DNA from: Clostridia bacterium
GTDB taxonomy: Bacteria; Bacillota_A; Clostridia; Oscillospirales; CAG-272
Length of the DNA stretch: 7,964 nt
Direction of reading: 5' to 3'
Assembly: GCA_017462445.1 (NCBI GenBank)
Contig: JAFTRB010000010.1
Location: forward strand, 1 to 7,964
The position numbers and the translations under genes are program-made. Below the pieces are notes generated by a model. The model worked only from the letters and a program-made list of their open reading frames with translations, did not search any database and had not been told where the DNA came from. Shown piece after piece: positions 6,606-7,964 of this stretch (position 1 is its first letter; each line of letters opens with the position of its first letter).

Positions 6606-7964
6606 ATGGCAATAGCACAGGTCATCAAGTATGAGGGTGACAATAGCACCTTCATATGGAAGCATCCCTGCGAGGATTTTAACACAACAACACAGTTGAT
6701 AGTACACGAGTCTCAGGAGGCCATCTTCTTTATGAACGGAGAGGCTCTCGACCTCTTTGGTCCCGGCCGCCATACTCTTACTACCCAGAACATCCCTCTC
6801 ATCGGTAAGGCTTTCAGTAAGATTACCGATGGCAAGACTCCCTTCCACTGCGAGGTCTATTTCATTAACAAGACCGTGCAGATGGCTATCAAGTGGGGCA
6901 CAGACAGCAAGGTCAGATTCATCGAGCCCACAATGGGTATTCCCCTTGAGCTTGGCGCATCGGGCGAATTAAATCTCGCCGTTAGCGACTCAAGGAAGCT
7001 TCTCGTTAAGCTTGTCGGCACAATGAACGGAATTGCCTGGGGTGACAACGGAGCAGGCTTTACCAAGTCTATACAGAACAGCTTCCGTCCCCTTATTTCC
7101 AATGCGGTAAAGACCAATCTGCCCACCGTTATCAAGCAGAACGCAATCGATATCCTTGAGATTGACGAGAATATTGCGCTCCTGTCCGATGTGCTGAGAA
7201 AGAGCATTCTCCCCGGCTTTGAGGACTACGGTCTTACTATTCCCGAATTCTATGTAACCAATGTTGTTCTTCCCGAGAACGATCCCAACCTCCGCCGTCT
7301 GCGCGAGCTTCATACCATCGCTCTTCAGACCAGGGTTATCCAGGCAGAGGCGCTTGTTAAGTCTGCGAAGGCGGATGCCGAGGCTCAGGTTATCGCAGCG
7401 CAGAGAGTCGCTGAGATGGAGGCACAGACCACACAGACCGAGATTGCAAGGCGCGAGGCAGAGCGCGAGCTTATTGCCGCTCAGGCAGAGGCGCAGGCTG
7501 CAAAGATGGCAGGCTTTGCTGAGGCCGAGGTTATGGCTGCCAAGGGCTACAACCAGAGAGATGTTCTTGCCGCCGAGGTACAGAAGGCGTATGCAGAGGG
7601 CATCGGCAATATGGGCGCTAACGGCGGCGGTGCCGGTGGCGGTATGGTCGGCGACCTTGTAGGGCTTGGCGTTGGTATTGCCGCAGCAGGCAATATCTCC
7701 TCCCAGATGGGCAATATGTTCCAGGGCATCGGAAATAACGAGCCTGCCCCCCAGGCAGAGACCGTGACCTGTCCCAAGTGCCAGGCAACCCTGCCAAAGG
7801 ATGCAAAGTTCTGCTTCTCCTGTGGCGAAAAGATGCCCGTAGCGCAGGGCGGCAGCGTTACCTGCCCCGGATGCGGCAAGGATGTTCCTGCCGGCTACAA
7901 GTTCTGCATGGTATGCGGATATAAATTCATCACCGTCTGCCCTAAGTGTGGCAAGGATGTTCCC
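6606..7964 (+). CDS. SPFH-domain protein with zinc ribbons, YdjI-like (3' end off window)
   Basis: The frame is open for 453 codons to the window edge without a stop. Residues 1 to about 225 form an SPFH (band 7-like) domain of the bacterial YdjI type: it begins MAIAQVIKYEGDNSTFIWKH, has an LIVHESQEAIFFMNGE strand pair and an FGPGRHTL turn, and no N-terminal membrane span. Residues 226-331 are an Ala/Glu/Gln-rich helix, likely coiled coil, that drives oligomerisation in SPFH proteins. A Gly-rich linker (332-365) is followed by zinc ribbons: C389/C392/C403/C406, C420/C423/C434/C437, and a third beginning C445/C448. B. subtilis YdjI works with membrane partners and PspA in envelope stress; a similar membrane-associated scaffold role is inferred here. 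It is divergent from the sipL-like gene and has its own strong promoter. Partners, if any, lie beyond the right edge. Confidence 0.92.
   Translation, partial: MAIAQVIKYEGDNSTFIWKHPCEDFNTTTQLIVHESQEAIFFMNGEALDLFGPGRHTLTTQNIPLIGKAFSKITDGKTPFHCEVYFINKTVQMAIKWGTDSKVRFIEPTMGIPLELGASGELNLAVSDSRKLLVKLVGTMNGIAWGDNGAGFTKSIQNSFRPLISNAVKTNLPTVIKQNAIDILEIDENIALLSDVLRKSILPGFEDYGLTIPEFYVTNVVLPENDPNLRRLRELHTIALQTRVIQAEALVKSAKADAEAQVIAAQRVAEMEAQTTQTEIARREAERELIAAQAEAQAAKMAGFAEAEVMAAKGYNQRDVLAAEVQKAYAEGIGNMGANGGGAGGGMVGDLVGLGVGIAAAGNISSQMGNMFQGIGNNEPAPQAETVTCPKCQATLPKDAKFCFSCGEKMPVAQGGSVTCPGCGKDVPAGYKFCMVCGYKFITVCPKCGKDVP

Noticed and set aside
7261..7662. Plus-strand Arg-rich frame of 133 codons
   Set aside because: It is a shifted-frame shadow inside the SPFH gene, whose own frame is open from 6606 to the edge with clear family features.

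Overview
The window looks like chromosome of a spore-forming, low-to-mid GC Firmicute, most likely an anaerobic member of the Clostridia. Four things support this. The ribosomal protein S10 has the Firmicutes-type [15 protein letters not shown] stretch. Two promoters match the sigma-A consensus in both hexamers with 17-nt spacing. AGGAGG-type ribosome binding sites are common. A SipL-like spore protein (SPOCS domains plus a C-terminal LysM-like domain) is present. No species can be named from this sequence alone.

Layout. Bases 1-219 (minus strand) are the first 73 codons of rpsJ (S10), normally the first gene of the large S10 ribosomal-protein operon. It is driven by a consensus promoter at 483-511 and preceded by a structured leader of about 257 nt. 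Bases 512-1049 hold no convincing gene. They contain a stretch (about 570-810) that looks like a non-coding repeat or RNA element, an AT-rich region with dyads and -10-like sequences, and a strong hairpin (978-1031) just before the next gene. Bases 1050-2294 encode a polytopic membrane protein of unknown function with a long acidic cytoplasmic-type tail. Six bases later begins polA (2301-4829), a full-length DNA polymerase I with active-looking 5' nuclease and polymerase domains but a degenerate proofreading domain. A perfect 16-bp dyad with flanking A and T runs (4843-4876) forms a bidirectional terminator between polA and the convergent sipL-like gene (4883-6427, minus strand). A short divergent intergenic region (6428-6605) carries a consensus promoter for an SPFH/YdjI-like membrane-stress-type protein with at least three zinc-ribbon motifs, which runs off the right edge.

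The genes do not form one pathway. The window is a junction of translation (rpsJ), replication/repair (polA with its membrane-protein partner gene), sporulation (sipL-like) and possible envelope maintenance (SPFH). I found no CRISPR array, tRNA, rRNA, insertion sequence or obvious defence system. The most unusual content is in the 220-1050 intergenic region: a roughly 42-nt motif occurs once inside the rpsJ leader and again about 490 bp upstream in the same orientation, next to a candidate dispersed repeat.
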